A stretch of 64,000 nt of DNA, taken from Bradyrhizobium sp. 132. Its GTDB lineage: Bacteria > Pseudomonadota > Alphaproteobacteria > Rhizobiales > Xanthobacteraceae. Of the stretch, positions 1-8,933 are shown piece after piece. The stretch lies in assembly GCF_023074185.1 (NCBI RefSeq), contig NZ_JADPKY010000178.1:57526-121525 (forward strand), in the 5' to 3' direction. The notes beneath the pieces are model-generated. The model worked only from the letters and a program-made list of their open reading frames with translations, did no database searches and was not told where the DNA came from. Numbering within the stretch: position 1 is the stretch's first letter; each line of letters begins with the position of its first letter. A program made the position numbers and the translations under genes.

Positions 1-904
<904 letters not shown>

Positions 905-913
905 TGTTGATCC

Positions 914-2089
914 TCATTTTGCCCCCTGAGATGCAGACGACGACTTCCCGGCAGAGCCGTCGCGACTGCTGTGATCGGCATGTTTCACCGATGTGGAATA
1001 CATCGGCATCAGCACGCGGAACGTGGTCTTGCGCGGCTGAGATTCGCATTCGATGATGCCCCCGTGATCCCCGATGATCTTTGCGACCAGCGCGAGGCCC
1101 AGGCCCGAGCCGGTCTGCTTGGTGGTCACGAAGGGATCGAACAGGTTGGTCAGGAGATCGTCCGGCACGCCTGGCCCGTTGTCCTTCACGCAAAATTCCA
1201 GCGGCAGGGATACACGGGATTTTTGACCGGGGACTGACAGGCGCACGCCGGGGCGGAACGCGGTGGTGAGCTGGATCTCGCCGTCGGGAACATCGATCAG
1301 CGCTTCGGCGGCGTTCTTGACGAGGTTGAGGAACACCTGGATGAGCTGGTCCTGGTTCGCCAGCACCGGCGGCAGCGAGGGATCGTAATCCTCGACGAAG
1401 CGGATGTTACGGGCAAAGCCGGACTGCGCCAGCCGTTTGACGTGATCGAGCACCGAATGGATGTTGACGGGACCGCGCACCACGGGACGTTCGTCGCCGA
1501 ACACCTCCATGCGATCGACCAGCGTCACGATGCGGTCGGCCTCGTCGCAGATCAGCCGCGTCAGCATGCGGTCTTCGGAAGAGGCCTGCTGCTCAAGAAG
1601 CTGCGCGGCGCCGCGGATGCCCGAGAGCGGGTTCTTGATCTCGTGCGCCAGCATAGCGGCGAGCGCGATCACCGAGCGCGCGGCGCTGCGATGGGTGAGC
1701 TGGCGGTCCATCTTGTCGGCGATGGAGCGCTCTTGCAGCATCACCACGATATGGCCGGGCCGTTCCGTGAGCGGAGCAACGTGCAGATCGACCTGGCGGT
1801 CTCCGCCCATGCGCGGCGTGCCCAGATCGACCTTGTATTCGTTGACCGCCGCGTTCGACGAGCGCACCTGATCGATCAGCGCCAGCAAAGGACTGCCAAA
1901 CGGCACCAGCTCTTTCAGCGACTGCCGCTTCAGAAACTGCGTCGAGATATCGAAGAAGGCTTCCGTTGCGATGTTGGCGGCAACGATCTTGCCGTCCGGC
2001 CCGATCATGAGCACGGGATTGGGCAAGGCATCCAAAATCGCGTCGTTGTCGGACGGAACAGGCCGACGATGTTCAGCAGCTGAGCTCAT
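914..2089 (-). CDS. ntrB: NtrB nitrogen sensor histidine kinase/phosphatase
   Basis: Cytoplasmic two-component kinase that phosphorylates NtrC under nitrogen limitation and acts as its phosphatase, under PII control, when nitrogen is ample. An N-terminal PAS-like domain (about residues 15-115) is followed by the H-box with HEIKNPL (His near 149) and an HATPase_c domain with a DNGPGVP N-box and a GSGLGLAL G-box. No membrane segment is seen, as expected for NtrB. I chose the ATG at 2089 because it forms an ATGA overlap with the dusB stop and has GGAG nine bases upstream. A longer reading from 2104 adds only MERCC. Length is 391 aa. Confidence 0.95.
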   Translation of the reverse strand: MSSAAEHRRPVPSDNDAILDALPNPVLMIGPDGKIVAANIATEAFFDISTQFLKRQSLKELVPFGSPLLALIDQVRSSNAAVNEYKVDLGTPRMGGDRQVDLHVAPLTERPGHIVVMLQERSIADKMDRQLTHRSAARSVIALAAMLAHEIKNPLSGIRGAAQLLEQQASSEDRMLTRLICDEADRIVTLVDRMEVFGDERPVVRGPVNIHSVLDHVKRLAQSGFARNIRFVEDYDPSLPPVLANQDQLIQVFLNLVKNAAEALIDVPDGEIQLTTAFRPGVRLSVPGQKSRVSLPLEFCVKDNGPGVPDDLLTNLFDPFVTTKQTGSGLGLALVAKIIGDHGGIIECESQPRKTTFRVLMPMYSTSVKHADHSSRDGSAGKSSSASQGAK

Positions 2090-3120
2090 GCAGCAGCGCT
2101 CCATGCGAAGTCGTCGAAGGCATCTTGCAGTGACTGATGGACGAGCCGGGGATCCTCCGAGGTGAGGATCTTCTGGCGCCAGGATTTCAGCTTCTCGGCC
2201 GGCGCACGGCTCACATCGGCCGCGACGTCGAGCGCCCAGCCGAGATGTTTTCGCGCGTGCCGCAGACCAACGCGCAGCCCATAGAGCGCGCAGACGCCTT
2301 CATAGAGCGTGCGGACATAATGCAGCTGCGTCTCGAGCGACGGCGTGGCTTCCGCCGCCCCGCCTTTCAGGCGTCGGCCGATCTCACCGGGCAGCCAGGG
2401 CTGGCCCTGCGCGCCGCGGCCGATCATCACGGCGTCGGCGCCGGAGGCTTTGAGCGCCGCGAGCGCCTTCTCGAAAGTGGTGATGTCGCCATTGACGACG
2501 AGCGGAATGGAGATGGCATCGCGCACGGCGCGGATCGCGTCCCAATCGGCCTCGCCCTTGTAGAACTGGCAGCGGGTGCGGCCGTGCACGGTGACCAGCT
2601 TGATGCCTGATGCCTGCGCCCGCCGCGCCAGTTCCGGCGCGTTGCGGGTGCGGTCGTCCCAGCCGAGCCGCATCTTCAGCGTCACCGGCACCTTCACCGC
2701 CGTGATCGTCGCTTCGATCAGGCTGACGGCATGGTCGAGGTCGCGCATCAGGGCCGAGCCGGACTGGCCGCCGGTGACGTGGCGGGCCGGACAGCCCATG
2801 TTGATGTCGATGATGTCGGCGCCTTCGGCTTCGGCAATCCGGGCGCCCTCCGCCATCCAATGCGTCTCGCAACCGGCGAGCTGGACCACGTGGGGACCGA
2901 TCCCGGTGGCTTCGCAGCGCAACCGGGACATCCGATGGCCGTTGGCGAGCTCATCGCTGGCGGTCATTTCGGACACGACCAAACCGGCCCCCAGCTCGGC
3001 GGCGAGCCGGCGGACGGGCGAGTCAGTCACCCCCGACATCGGTGCCAGGAAGACCGGGGTGGCGACTTCAATATCGCCTATTTTCAACAGCTTAGAGTCT
3101 GATACTGCTGAGCCGGTCAC
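2086..3120 (-). CDS. dusB: tRNA-dihydrouridine synthase DusB (NifR3 family)
   Basis: FMN enzyme that reduces uridine to dihydrouridine in the D-loop of tRNA. The 344-aa protein begins its TIM barrel with FLAPMSGVTDSPVR, has the family signature INMGCPA with catalytic Cys110, and a later GRTRCQFYKGEADW stretch with HGR/K residues typical of Dus proteins. It is first in the operon with ntrBC. This nifR3-ntrB-ntrC order is the long-known arrangement in alphaproteobacteria, which is why the gene was first named nifR3. The role in nitrogen control is positional; no direct regulatory function is implied. Its ATG lies about 250 bp from the divergent ispDF. Confidence 0.95.
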   Translation of the reverse strand: MTGSAVSDSKLLKIGDIEVATPVFLAPMSGVTDSPVRRLAAELGAGLVVSEMTASDELANGHRMSRLRCEATGIGPHVVQLAGCETHWMAEGARIAEAEGADIIDINMGCPARHVTGGQSGSALMRDLDHAVSLIEATITAVKVPVTLKMRLGWDDRTRNAPELARRAQASGIKLVTVHGRTRCQFYKGEADWDAIRAVRDAISIPLVVNGDITTFEKALAALKASGADAVMIGRGAQGQPWLPGEIGRRLKGGAAEATPSLETQLHYVRTLYEGVCALYGLRVGLRHARKHLGWALDVAADVSRAPAEKLKSWRQKILTSEDPRLVHQSLQDAFDDFAWSAAA

Positions 3121-3218
3121 AGGAGTTCCGTTCCGTTGGCAGGGGCCTCATCGCGCCTGCCATGACCCATCTTGCGCACAATTCTTGTGCAGTCAAGCGT
3201 CATGCCTACAGTTTAGAC

Positions 3219-3232
3219 AGTTCTGCAGAACT
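3219..3232. promoter_or_regulatory. Perfect 14-bp palindrome between dusB and ispDF
   Basis: AGTTCTGCAGAACT is perfectly self-complementary. It sits about 100 bp upstream of dusB and about 135 bp upstream of ispDF in the divergent intergenic region, where both promoters must lie. A dimeric repressor or activator could bind it, but I recognise no family consensus. The palindrome is directly visible; the operator role is inference. Confidence 0.35.
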
Positions 3233-3368
3233 TTCAAGTGCAGTGCAGCAAAATGCTGAATCCCACAATCCGGGGAAACCCCTTTTTTTGCGGGCCTGCC
3301 GTGCTAGAGGCATGCGGCATCTCCCCTCTCCCCGACTCTCGTGATCACCAACTGAGTATTTGAGTCCT

Positions 3369-4550
3369 ATGGCGAAATCACAGCGCACCGCAGTCGTTCT
3401 CGTCGCGGCCGGACGCGGCCTGCGCGCGGGCGCCGGTGGTCCCAAGCAATATCGCGAGATCGGCGGTGTGCCGGTGATCTATCGCGCCATGGAAGCCTTC
3501 AGCCGGCACGCGGACGTGTTTGCGGTGCAGCCGGTGGTGAACCTCGACGACAGCGCCATCTTCACCGCGGCGGTCGCAGGGTTAAAGCACGAGGCGCCGA
3601 CGAATGGCGGGGCCACCCGGCAGGCCTCGGTGCTCGCCGGTCTCGAAGCGCTCGCCAAGCACAAGCCGGACATCGTCCTGATCCACGACGCCGCGCGGCC
3701 CTTCGTCTCGGAAGGCGTGATCTCGCGCGCGATCGATGCGGCCGGTCGCACTGGCGCTGCGATCCCCGTTGTTCCCGTCACGGATACCATCAAGGTCACC
3801 GGCGAGAACGGCAATGTCGAGGACACGCCGGACCGCGCGCGGTTGCGAATTGCGCAGACGCCGCAGTCCTTTCGTTTTGACTTCATCCTCGAGGCGCATC
3901 GTCGCGCGGCCAAGGACGGGCGCAGCGATTTCACCGACGATGCCGCGATTGCCGAATGGGCGGGATTGACGGTCGCAACCTTTGAAGGCGATGTTGCCAA
4001 TATGAAGCTCACCACCCCCGAGGATTTCGTGCGCGAGGAAGCGCGGCTGGCCAGCCTGCTCGGCGACATCAGGACCGGCACGGGCTACGACGTGCACGCT
4101 TTCGGTGACGGCGACCATCTCATGATTTGCGGCGTGCGCGTGCCGCACACCAGAGGCTTCCTCGCCCATTCCGACGGCGATGTCGGCCTGCATGCGCTGG
4201 TCGACGCCATCCTCGGCGCGCTCGCCGACGGCGATATCGGCTCGCACTTTCCGCCCAGCGACGCAAAATGGAAGGGCGCCTCCTCGGACCAATTTCTGAA
4301 ATACGCCATCGAGCGCGTTACCCAGCGCGGCGGCCGCATCGCCAATCTCGAGGTCACGATGATCTGCGAGCGGCCGAAGATCGGCCCGTTGCGCGACACT
4401 ATGCGCGCGCGTATCGCCGAAATTTCCGGCGTCGACATCTCGCGCGTCGCGGTGAAGGCGACCACCAGCGAGCGACTCGGCTTTACCGGCCGCGAAGAAG
4501 GCATCGCGGCCACCGCGAGCGCCACCATCCGCCTGCCCTGGAGCGTGTAA
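3369..4550 (+). CDS. ispDF: Bifunctional IspD/IspF, MEP isoprenoid pathway
   Basis: One cytoplasmic chain carrying two non-consecutive MEP-pathway activities: MEP cytidylyltransferase (IspD) and MECDP synthase (IspF). From the ATG at 3369 it is 393 aa. The IspD part (about 6-230) begins with the nucleotide-binding AAGRG/GGPKQY region. The IspF part (about 236-391) begins GTGYDVHAFG, carries the metal ligands in the DVH and HSDGDVGLHALVDA motifs, and ends with SERLGFTGREEGI. Such fusions are common in alphaproteobacteria. A TTG at 3360 could add three residues. cinA follows after 4 bases, so the two are cotranscribed. Confidence 0.95.
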   Translation: MAKSQRTAVVLVAAGRGLRAGAGGPKQYREIGGVPVIYRAMEAFSRHADVFAVQPVVNLDDSAIFTAAVAGLKHEAPTNGGATRQASVLAGLEALAKHKPDIVLIHDAARPFVSEGVISRAIDAAGRTGAAIPVVPVTDTIKVTGENGNVEDTPDRARLRIAQTPQSFRFDFILEAHRRAAKDGRSDFTDDAAIAEWAGLTVATFEGDVANMKLTTPEDFVREEARLASLLGDIRTGTGYDVHAFGDGDHLMICGVRVPHTRGFLAHSDGDVGLHALVDAILGALADGDIGSHFPPSDAKWKGASSDQFLKYAIERVTQRGGRIANLEVTMICERPKIGPLRDTMRARIAEISGVDISRVAVKATTSERLGFTGREEGIAATASATIRLPWSV

Positions 4551-4554
4551 GGTC

Positions 4555-5163
4555 ATGGGCAGCAGCGACGCACGCGCCCTCTCCCGCTCGCTGCTCGATC
4601 TATGCCGGATGCGCAAGCTGACGATCGCGACGGCCGAGTCCTGCACCGGCGGCCTGGTCGCCGGCGCACTGACCGATATCCCCGGCTCGTCCGATGTCAT
4701 CGATCGCGGCTTCGTCACCTATTCCAACGACGCCAAGCGCGCGATGCTGGGGGTCGAGGCGAGTACGCTCACCAATTTCGGCGCCGTCAGCAAGGAGACC
4801 GCGACTGCAATGGCAGTGGGTGCGCTGGAACGCGCCGACGTCGATCTCGCGGTCGCCATCACCGGCATTGCCGGCCCCGGCGGCGCCACGCCCGGCAAGC
4901 CGGTCGGGCTCGTCCATTTCGCCGTCGCCGCGCGCGACGGCCGCATTGTCCACCGCGAGCATCGCTTCGGTGCGATAGGCCGCACCGCAGTGCGCCAGCG
5001 CTCGGTGGTCGAGGCGCTGCGCATGCTGATGGACCTCGCCCGCGGCCCAGTTCAAGCCAAGCCGCGCCGTGAAGCCGCGGTAACCCGCCTGCGCCCTCGC
5101 GTGACACGCTCGCCGCGCCGGCACGCCGCGAAGCGCAGGACTCCGCGGTCGCCGCGGGGGTGA
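4555..5163 (+). CDS. pncC: CinA C-terminal-type nicotinamide-nucleotide amidase
   Basis: Single-domain CinA/PncC protein that deamidates NMN to nicotinate mononucleotide in pyridine nucleotide salvage. The signature TAESCTGG lies near the N-terminus and is followed by VTYSNDAK and the Gly-rich GIAGPGGATPGKPVG. The N-terminal MoCF-like domain of long CinA proteins is absent. The family domain ends near residue 165, but this protein continues for about 37 residues rich in Arg, Pro and Lys with no recognised fold. It is the last gene of the ispDF unit and converges on mscS with 6 bases between the stops. Confidence 0.9.
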   Translation: MGSSDARALSRSLLDLCRMRKLTIATAESCTGGLVAGALTDIPGSSDVIDRGFVTYSNDAKRAMLGVEASTLTNFGAVSKETATAMAVGALERADVDLAVAITGIAGPGGATPGKPVGLVHFAVAARDGRIVHREHRFGAIGRTAVRQRSVVEALRMLMDLARGPVQAKPRREAAVTRLRPRVTRSPRRHAAKRRTPRSPRG

Positions 5164-5169
5164 GACCCC

Positions 5170-5949
5170 TCACGCAGCCGCGAGCAGCGCACTCGCATGG
5201 TCGAGCACGCACTGCTTCACCGCATCGGCTTCAGACGGCTTCGCCTTTGCGCTGACCGTCAATTCCAGGATCGGCGCTGCCGGATTGGCGACGTCGACGA
5301 CCTTGGAGACGCGGACGGCAGGCTCTGCCTGATTGTCGATGCGGGAGTCGTTGCGCAACTCCTTCAGGATCCGGTCCGCTAGCGCATTGGCGGCGCCTGC
5401 CGGGACCGGAAACGCCACCTTGACCTCGCCGGTGCCGGGATAGGTGCTGTGGTTGACGATGGCTGCGCCCCACACCTGCCCGTTCGGCAACAGGATCTGC
5501 GTGTTGTCAGGCGCAACCAGTTCCGTCATGAACAGCGACAGCGACTTCACCTTTCCAGCCTTGCCGGCGACCTCGACGTCATCACCGATGTGGAAGGGCC
5601 GGAACAACAGCAGCATCACGCCGGCGGCGAGATTGGAGAGCGTGCCCTGTAACGCGAGACCAATGGCGAGTGATGTCGCGCCCAATACGGCAACGAGGCT
5701 CGCGGTCTGGATGCCGAACAGCTGAAGCACGGCGATGCCGACCACAGCCAGCACGCCGTAGCGCGTGACGCTCGAGACGAACAAGGTCACGAGCGGATCG
5801 ACCCGATGCGCGACGTTGAGGACGCGCGTGACGAAGCGCTGCATCGCGCCGGACAGATACCAGCCCACAGCGAGCAGCAGGATCGCGTAGATCGCATTCA
5901 GCCCGTACAGAACCAGCGATGCTTTCAGCGTGTCGAAATTGATGGTCAT
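5170..5949 (-). CDS. Small-conductance mechanosensitive channel, MscS family
   Basis: Inner-membrane tension-gated channel that releases solutes on hypo-osmotic shock. The 259-aa chain has three hydrophobic segments (about 13-35, 58-78 and 85-110). The third is the pore helix, Gly/Ala-rich with SLAIGLALQGTLSNLAAG, and is followed by the LLLFRPFHIGDDVEV beta-domain start. The length matches the minimal MscS/YggB type rather than the large MscK type. The C-terminal soluble vestibule domain is complete. It appears monocistronic. Confidence 0.9.
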   Translation of the reverse strand: MTINFDTLKASLVLYGLNAIYAILLLAVGWYLSGAMQRFVTRVLNVAHRVDPLVTLFVSSVTRYGVLAVVGIAVLQLFGIQTASLVAVLGATSLAIGLALQGTLSNLAAGVMLLLFRPFHIGDDVEVAGKAGKVKSLSLFMTELVAPDNTQILLPNGQVWGAAIVNHSTYPGTGEVKVAFPVPAGAANALADRILKELRNDSRIDNQAEPAVRVSKVVDVANPAAPILELTVSAKAKPSEADAVKQCVLDHASALLAAA

Positions 5950-6184
5950 GAGCTCTCACCCAGGGGCAATCCGAAGAGAACTCGTGGCGGCGCGAAATGA
6001 TCCCCTTGCCGCAGAGGGAACACAAATCCCGTAGCGCGGACGGAGAAGCGCAATCCGCGGGCCACGATCCGTTGTGTTGCCCGACGGGCAAAACACACAA
6101 ACAGCGGGTCAATCGGCTCACCTCAAAATATTCGTCTTTACAGAAATTCTGATTTGTCGCATCGTCCCGCCACCTCATCCCTGT

Positions 6185-6211
6185 CAGAGGGGCGTATCGC
6201 GATCGTCACGA
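6185..6211 (+). repeat. Conserved block of an intergenic repeat, copy A
   Basis: Twenty-seven bases centred on TATCGCGATCGTCACGA match 26 of 27 bases of the reverse complement at 16676-16702. Sequence upstream of the block is also loosely alike in the two places (an AATTC-rich stretch, then a CCC/GCC-rich stretch). Here the block is followed by the long structured segment; the other copy lacks it. Confidence 0.6.
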
Positions 6212-6477
6212 AACGCGGGATGAGTTGTGGTGGACGCAGGCAGCATCGGCGCGAAGGGCCTCGCAGGGCGAGAAACCGTGAGCGACGGCGTCGCGCACAC
6301 GACCGGTGCGGTCTGCGTACGGCAAAACCGTGTCGTCCTGACGCCCGGGGTCTGTGCGTCAAGTCTTGTGGTGATGTCGGTTGCCCGACCGGGCACGCGC
6401 ATCAGCCATCCGCAAGGCGACGGGGGCAATAGTGCATCGCTCCCCGGGGAGAGCTCGGCATAAGCCGTAAAACCACT

Positions 6478-6591
6478 GCGCAGGGAAGGCCGGTTGTTTG
6501 GCTTCACCTGTATGCCGCTGTGCAGATTCTTGTAGCGCAACCTTCGCACAGTGGACCGTGGGTGCCAGCCGGCACCCGGTCTTCCCTGTGC
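6478..6591. ncRNA. Candidate structured RNA, three-way junction
   Basis: Bases 6478-6493 pair with 6576-6591 over 16 bp, including two G-U pairs if read on the plus strand. Inside, 6515-6523 pairs with 6546-6554 over 9 bp, and 6560-6566 pairs with 6571-6577 (5-7 bp, sharing its last two bases with the outer stem). Together they form a closed three-way junction of about 114 nt. No RNA family I can name matches. It could be a small RNA, a folded mobile element unit, or both. Strand is undecided. Confidence 0.45.
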
Positions 6592-6764
6592 CCTCCGATA
6601 CCTGAGGGCCACGGCGAAAAGCAAAGCTCGGGCGAGAAACGTCGCGAGACTGCAAACCTGTGTGTGCTTGTCAAAATGCACGCAAATTTTGTCGAAACCG
6701 ATCGGGATCGCAAATGTGCATCCGCCACCAAACGTCATCGCTCCCTGCCATCTTGGCGGCGGAG

Positions 6765-7235
6765 CTACGACGATGCCAGCTTCCGCCGTCCGTAGATCGC
6801 GTCCGCACGCTTCTCGAACGCGAGGGAGAACCGCGCGAACGCGGCGTCGAACATCGAGCCCATCAGCAGCGCCAGCATGCGGCTCCTGAATTCGTAGGCG
6901 AGGAAGAAACCGACATCGCAGACGCCCTCACCTTTGGGCTCGAACGTCCAGCGGTTTTCCAGATTGCTGAAAGGACCTTGCAGATATTCGACCAGGATCT
7001 TCAAATTGGCGCGGTCGAGCGTCACGCGGCTGGTGAAGGTCTCCTTGACCAGCTTGAACGACACCGTCATGTCGGCGACCAGCACCTCGGTGCCGTCGGG
7101 TTTCGCCATGCGCTGACGGACCTTCAGCGCGCTGCACAGCGGCACGAATTCCGGGTAGCGCTCGACGTCGGCGACCAGATCAAACATCTCGGACGCGCTG
7201 TGATCGACACGGCGCTTGCTCGAAAATTTGGGCAT
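6765..7235 (-). CDS. START/polyketide-cyclase family protein, COQ10/RatA-like
   Basis: The 156-aa protein is a single START-like lipid-binding fold. Its N-terminus has the family pattern HSASEMFDLVADVERYPEFVPLC, followed by a VADMTVSFK strand and a C-terminal helix ending FARFSLAFEKRADAIYG. Family members include mitochondrial COQ10, which binds ubiquinone and supports respiration, and E. coli RatA, reported to block 70S formation. The COQ10-like role is more likely in an alphaproteobacterium. It follows lipA by 6 bases on the same strand, so the two are probably cotranscribed. Confidence 0.85.
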   Translation of the reverse strand: MPKFSSKRRVDHSASEMFDLVADVERYPEFVPLCSALKVRQRMAKPDGTEVLVADMTVSFKLVKETFTSRVTLDRANLKILVEYLQGPFSNLENRWTFEPKGEGVCDVGFFLAYEFRSRMLALLMGSMFDAAFARFSLAFEKRADAIYGRRKLASS

Positions 7236-7241
7236 GGCGGT

Positions 7242-8198
7242 TCAGCGGGCGCTTGCTGCCCGCGCGGCCTTCAGTTTTGTAAAATCCTCGCCGGCATGAT
7301 GCGACGAACGGGTGAGCGGGCTCGCCGAAACCATCAGGAAGCCCTTGGTGTAGGCGACCTTCTCGTAGGACGAAAACTCGTCCGGCGGCACGTAGCGCAT
7401 CACGGCGTGATGCTTGCGGGTCGGCTGGAGATATTGCCCGATGGTCAGGAAATCGACGTCGGCGGAACGCAGATCGTCCATCACCTGCTGCACCTCGTGG
7501 CGCTCTTCCCCGAGGCCGACCATGATGCCGGACTTGGTGAAGATGGTGGGATCGAGCTCCTTGACCCGCTGCAGCAGCCGGATCGAATGGAAATAGCGCG
7601 CGCCGGGCCGTACCGTGAGATAGCACGACGGCACGGTCTCGAGATTGTGGTTGAACACATCGGGCTTCGCCGCGACGACGACCTCCAGCGCCCCCTCCTT
7701 GCGCAGGAAATCGGGCGTCAGGATCTCGATCGTGGTCGAGGGGCACGCGGCGCGGATCGCGCGGATGGTCTGGGCAAAATGCTCGGCGCCGCCATCAGTG
7801 AGATCGTCGCGGTCGACGGAGGTGATGACGACATGGGCAAGGCCGAGCTTGGCCACGGCCTCGCCGACGTTCTGCGGCTCGGTCGCGTCGAGCGCGTTCG
7901 GCATGCCGGTCTTGACGTTGCAGAAGGCGCACGCGCGGGTGCAGGTGTCACCCATGATCATGAAGGTCGCGTGCTTCTTGTCCCAGCACTCGCCGATATT
8001 CGGGCAGCCCGCTTCCTCGCACACCGTATGCAGGCCGTTGGCGCGTACGATGTTGCGGGTGTCGGCATAGCCACGGGTATTGGGCGCGCGCACGCGGATC
8101 CAGTCCGGCTTCGGCGGCGAAGCGGAATCGGGCCGGTTCACCTTTTCGGGGTGACGCGGGCGCAGCGGGTTCGAGATGGTATCGACAATAACGACCAT
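7242..8198 (-). CDS. lipA: Lipoyl synthase
   Basis: Radical-SAM enzyme that inserts two sulfurs into protein-bound octanoate to make lipoyl groups for pyruvate and 2-oxoglutarate dehydrogenases. The auxiliary cluster motif is C60-x4-C65-x5-C71 (CEEAGCPNIGEC). The SAM cluster motif is C86-x3-C90-x2-C93 (CTRACAFC). The C-terminal R-S-S-H-H matches the serine motif that ligates the auxiliary cluster. At 318 aa it has the usual length. Confidence 0.97.
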   Translation of the reverse strand: MVVIVDTISNPLRPRHPEKVNRPDSASPPKPDWIRVRAPNTRGYADTRNIVRANGLHTVCEEAGCPNIGECWDKKHATFMIMGDTCTRACAFCNVKTGMPNALDATEPQNVGEAVAKLGLAHVVITSVDRDDLTDGGAEHFAQTIRAIRAACPSTTIEILTPDFLRKEGALEVVVAAKPDVFNHNLETVPSCYLTVRPGARYFHSIRLLQRVKELDPTIFTKSGIMVGLGEERHEVQQVMDDLRSADVDFLTIGQYLQPTRKHHAVMRYVPPDEFSSYEKVAYTKGFLMVSASPLTRSSHHAGEDFTKLKAARAASAR

Positions 8199-8328
8199 GG
8201 GGTGTCCGGTCTGTTCAGGTCCTACCTAGTCGGTCTCGCCGGGCATCGCAACCCGGCTCGCCCTGCTTCAGGGAACATGGCAGATATGGGCATTATCCTG
8301 CTCTGTTCTCAGGCGATTCTCACCTCGA

Positions 8329-8931
8329 ATGGCTCCAACCTCAAAAGCCTCTACACCTCGGCTCGGCAAGCCGCTGAAGCGCGCCTTCTTCGGCCGCAAC
8401 GTCCGCGAGGTCGCGCACGACCTGATCGGTGCGACCATGCTGGTCGACGGCGTCGGCGGGATCATCATCGAGGTCGAGGCCTATCATCATACCGAGCCGG
8501 CGGCGCATTCCTACAGCGGACCGACGCCGCGGAACCAGGTGATGTTCGGCCCGCCCGGTTTTGCCTATGTCTACCGCTCCTACGGCATCCATTGGTGCGT
8601 GAACTTCGTCTGCGAGGACGAAGGCTCGGCCGCTGCCGTGCTGATCCGCGCGCTGGAGCCCACGCACGGCTTGGCGACGATGCGCCGCCGCCGCCATGCG
8701 GTCGATGTGCACGCGCTGTGCTCGGGCCCGGGCAAGCTGACCGAAGCGCTCGGCATCACCATCGCGCACAACGCCCTGCCGCTGGACCGTCCCCCGATCG
8801 CGTTGCATGCGCGGACGGAGGATTTGGAGGTGGTGGCCGGAATCCGGATCGGCATCACCAAGGCCGTCGAGCTGCCCTGGCGCTATGGCGTCAGGGGATC
8901 GAAGTTTCTGAGCAAGCCGTTCCCGAAATAG
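8329..8931 (+). CDS. DNA-3-methyladenine glycosylase, AAG/MPG family
   Basis: Base-excision repair glycosylase that removes 3-methyladenine and related alkylated purines. The 200-aa protein shows AAG hallmarks: an early LIGATMLVDGVGGIIIEVEAYHH segment with the catalytic Glu in VEVEAY, FGPPGFAYVYRSYGIHWCVNFV for DNA and base contact, and a C-terminal RIGITKA segment. It converges on valS with only 2 bases between the stops. No partner repair gene is adjacent. Confidence 0.92.
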   Translation: MAPTSKASTPRLGKPLKRAFFGRNVREVAHDLIGATMLVDGVGGIIIEVEAYHHTEPAAHSYSGPTPRNQVMFGPPGFAYVYRSYGIHWCVNFVCEDEGSAAAVLIRALEPTHGLATMRRRRHAVDVHALCSGPGKLTEALGITIAHNALPLDRPPIALHARTEDLEVVAGIRIGITKAVELPWRYGVRGSKFLSKPFPK

Positions 8932-8933
8932 GG

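Larger units (their letters stand above)
5950..6764. other. 815-bp gene-free interval carrying a structured repeat-like element
   Basis: I find no credible gene here; open frames are Arg/Pro/Ser-rich and lack family features. It holds two things of note: a conserved block at 6185-6211 that recurs at 16676-16702, and a strongly folding segment at 6478-6591. There are also small hairpins: TGCCC/GGGCA near 6384-6397 and the palindrome CTCCCCGGGGAG near 6440-6451. From memory, very similar sequences recur between genes in Bradyrhizobium chromosomes; this was not checked. Confidence 0.5.

Noticed and set aside
6184..6738. 184-codon minus-strand frame within the structured intergenic element
   Set aside because: The frame covers the folded RNA and the repeat block. 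The product is Arg/Thr/Pro-rich with no domain; such frames are typical by-products of this repeat sequence.
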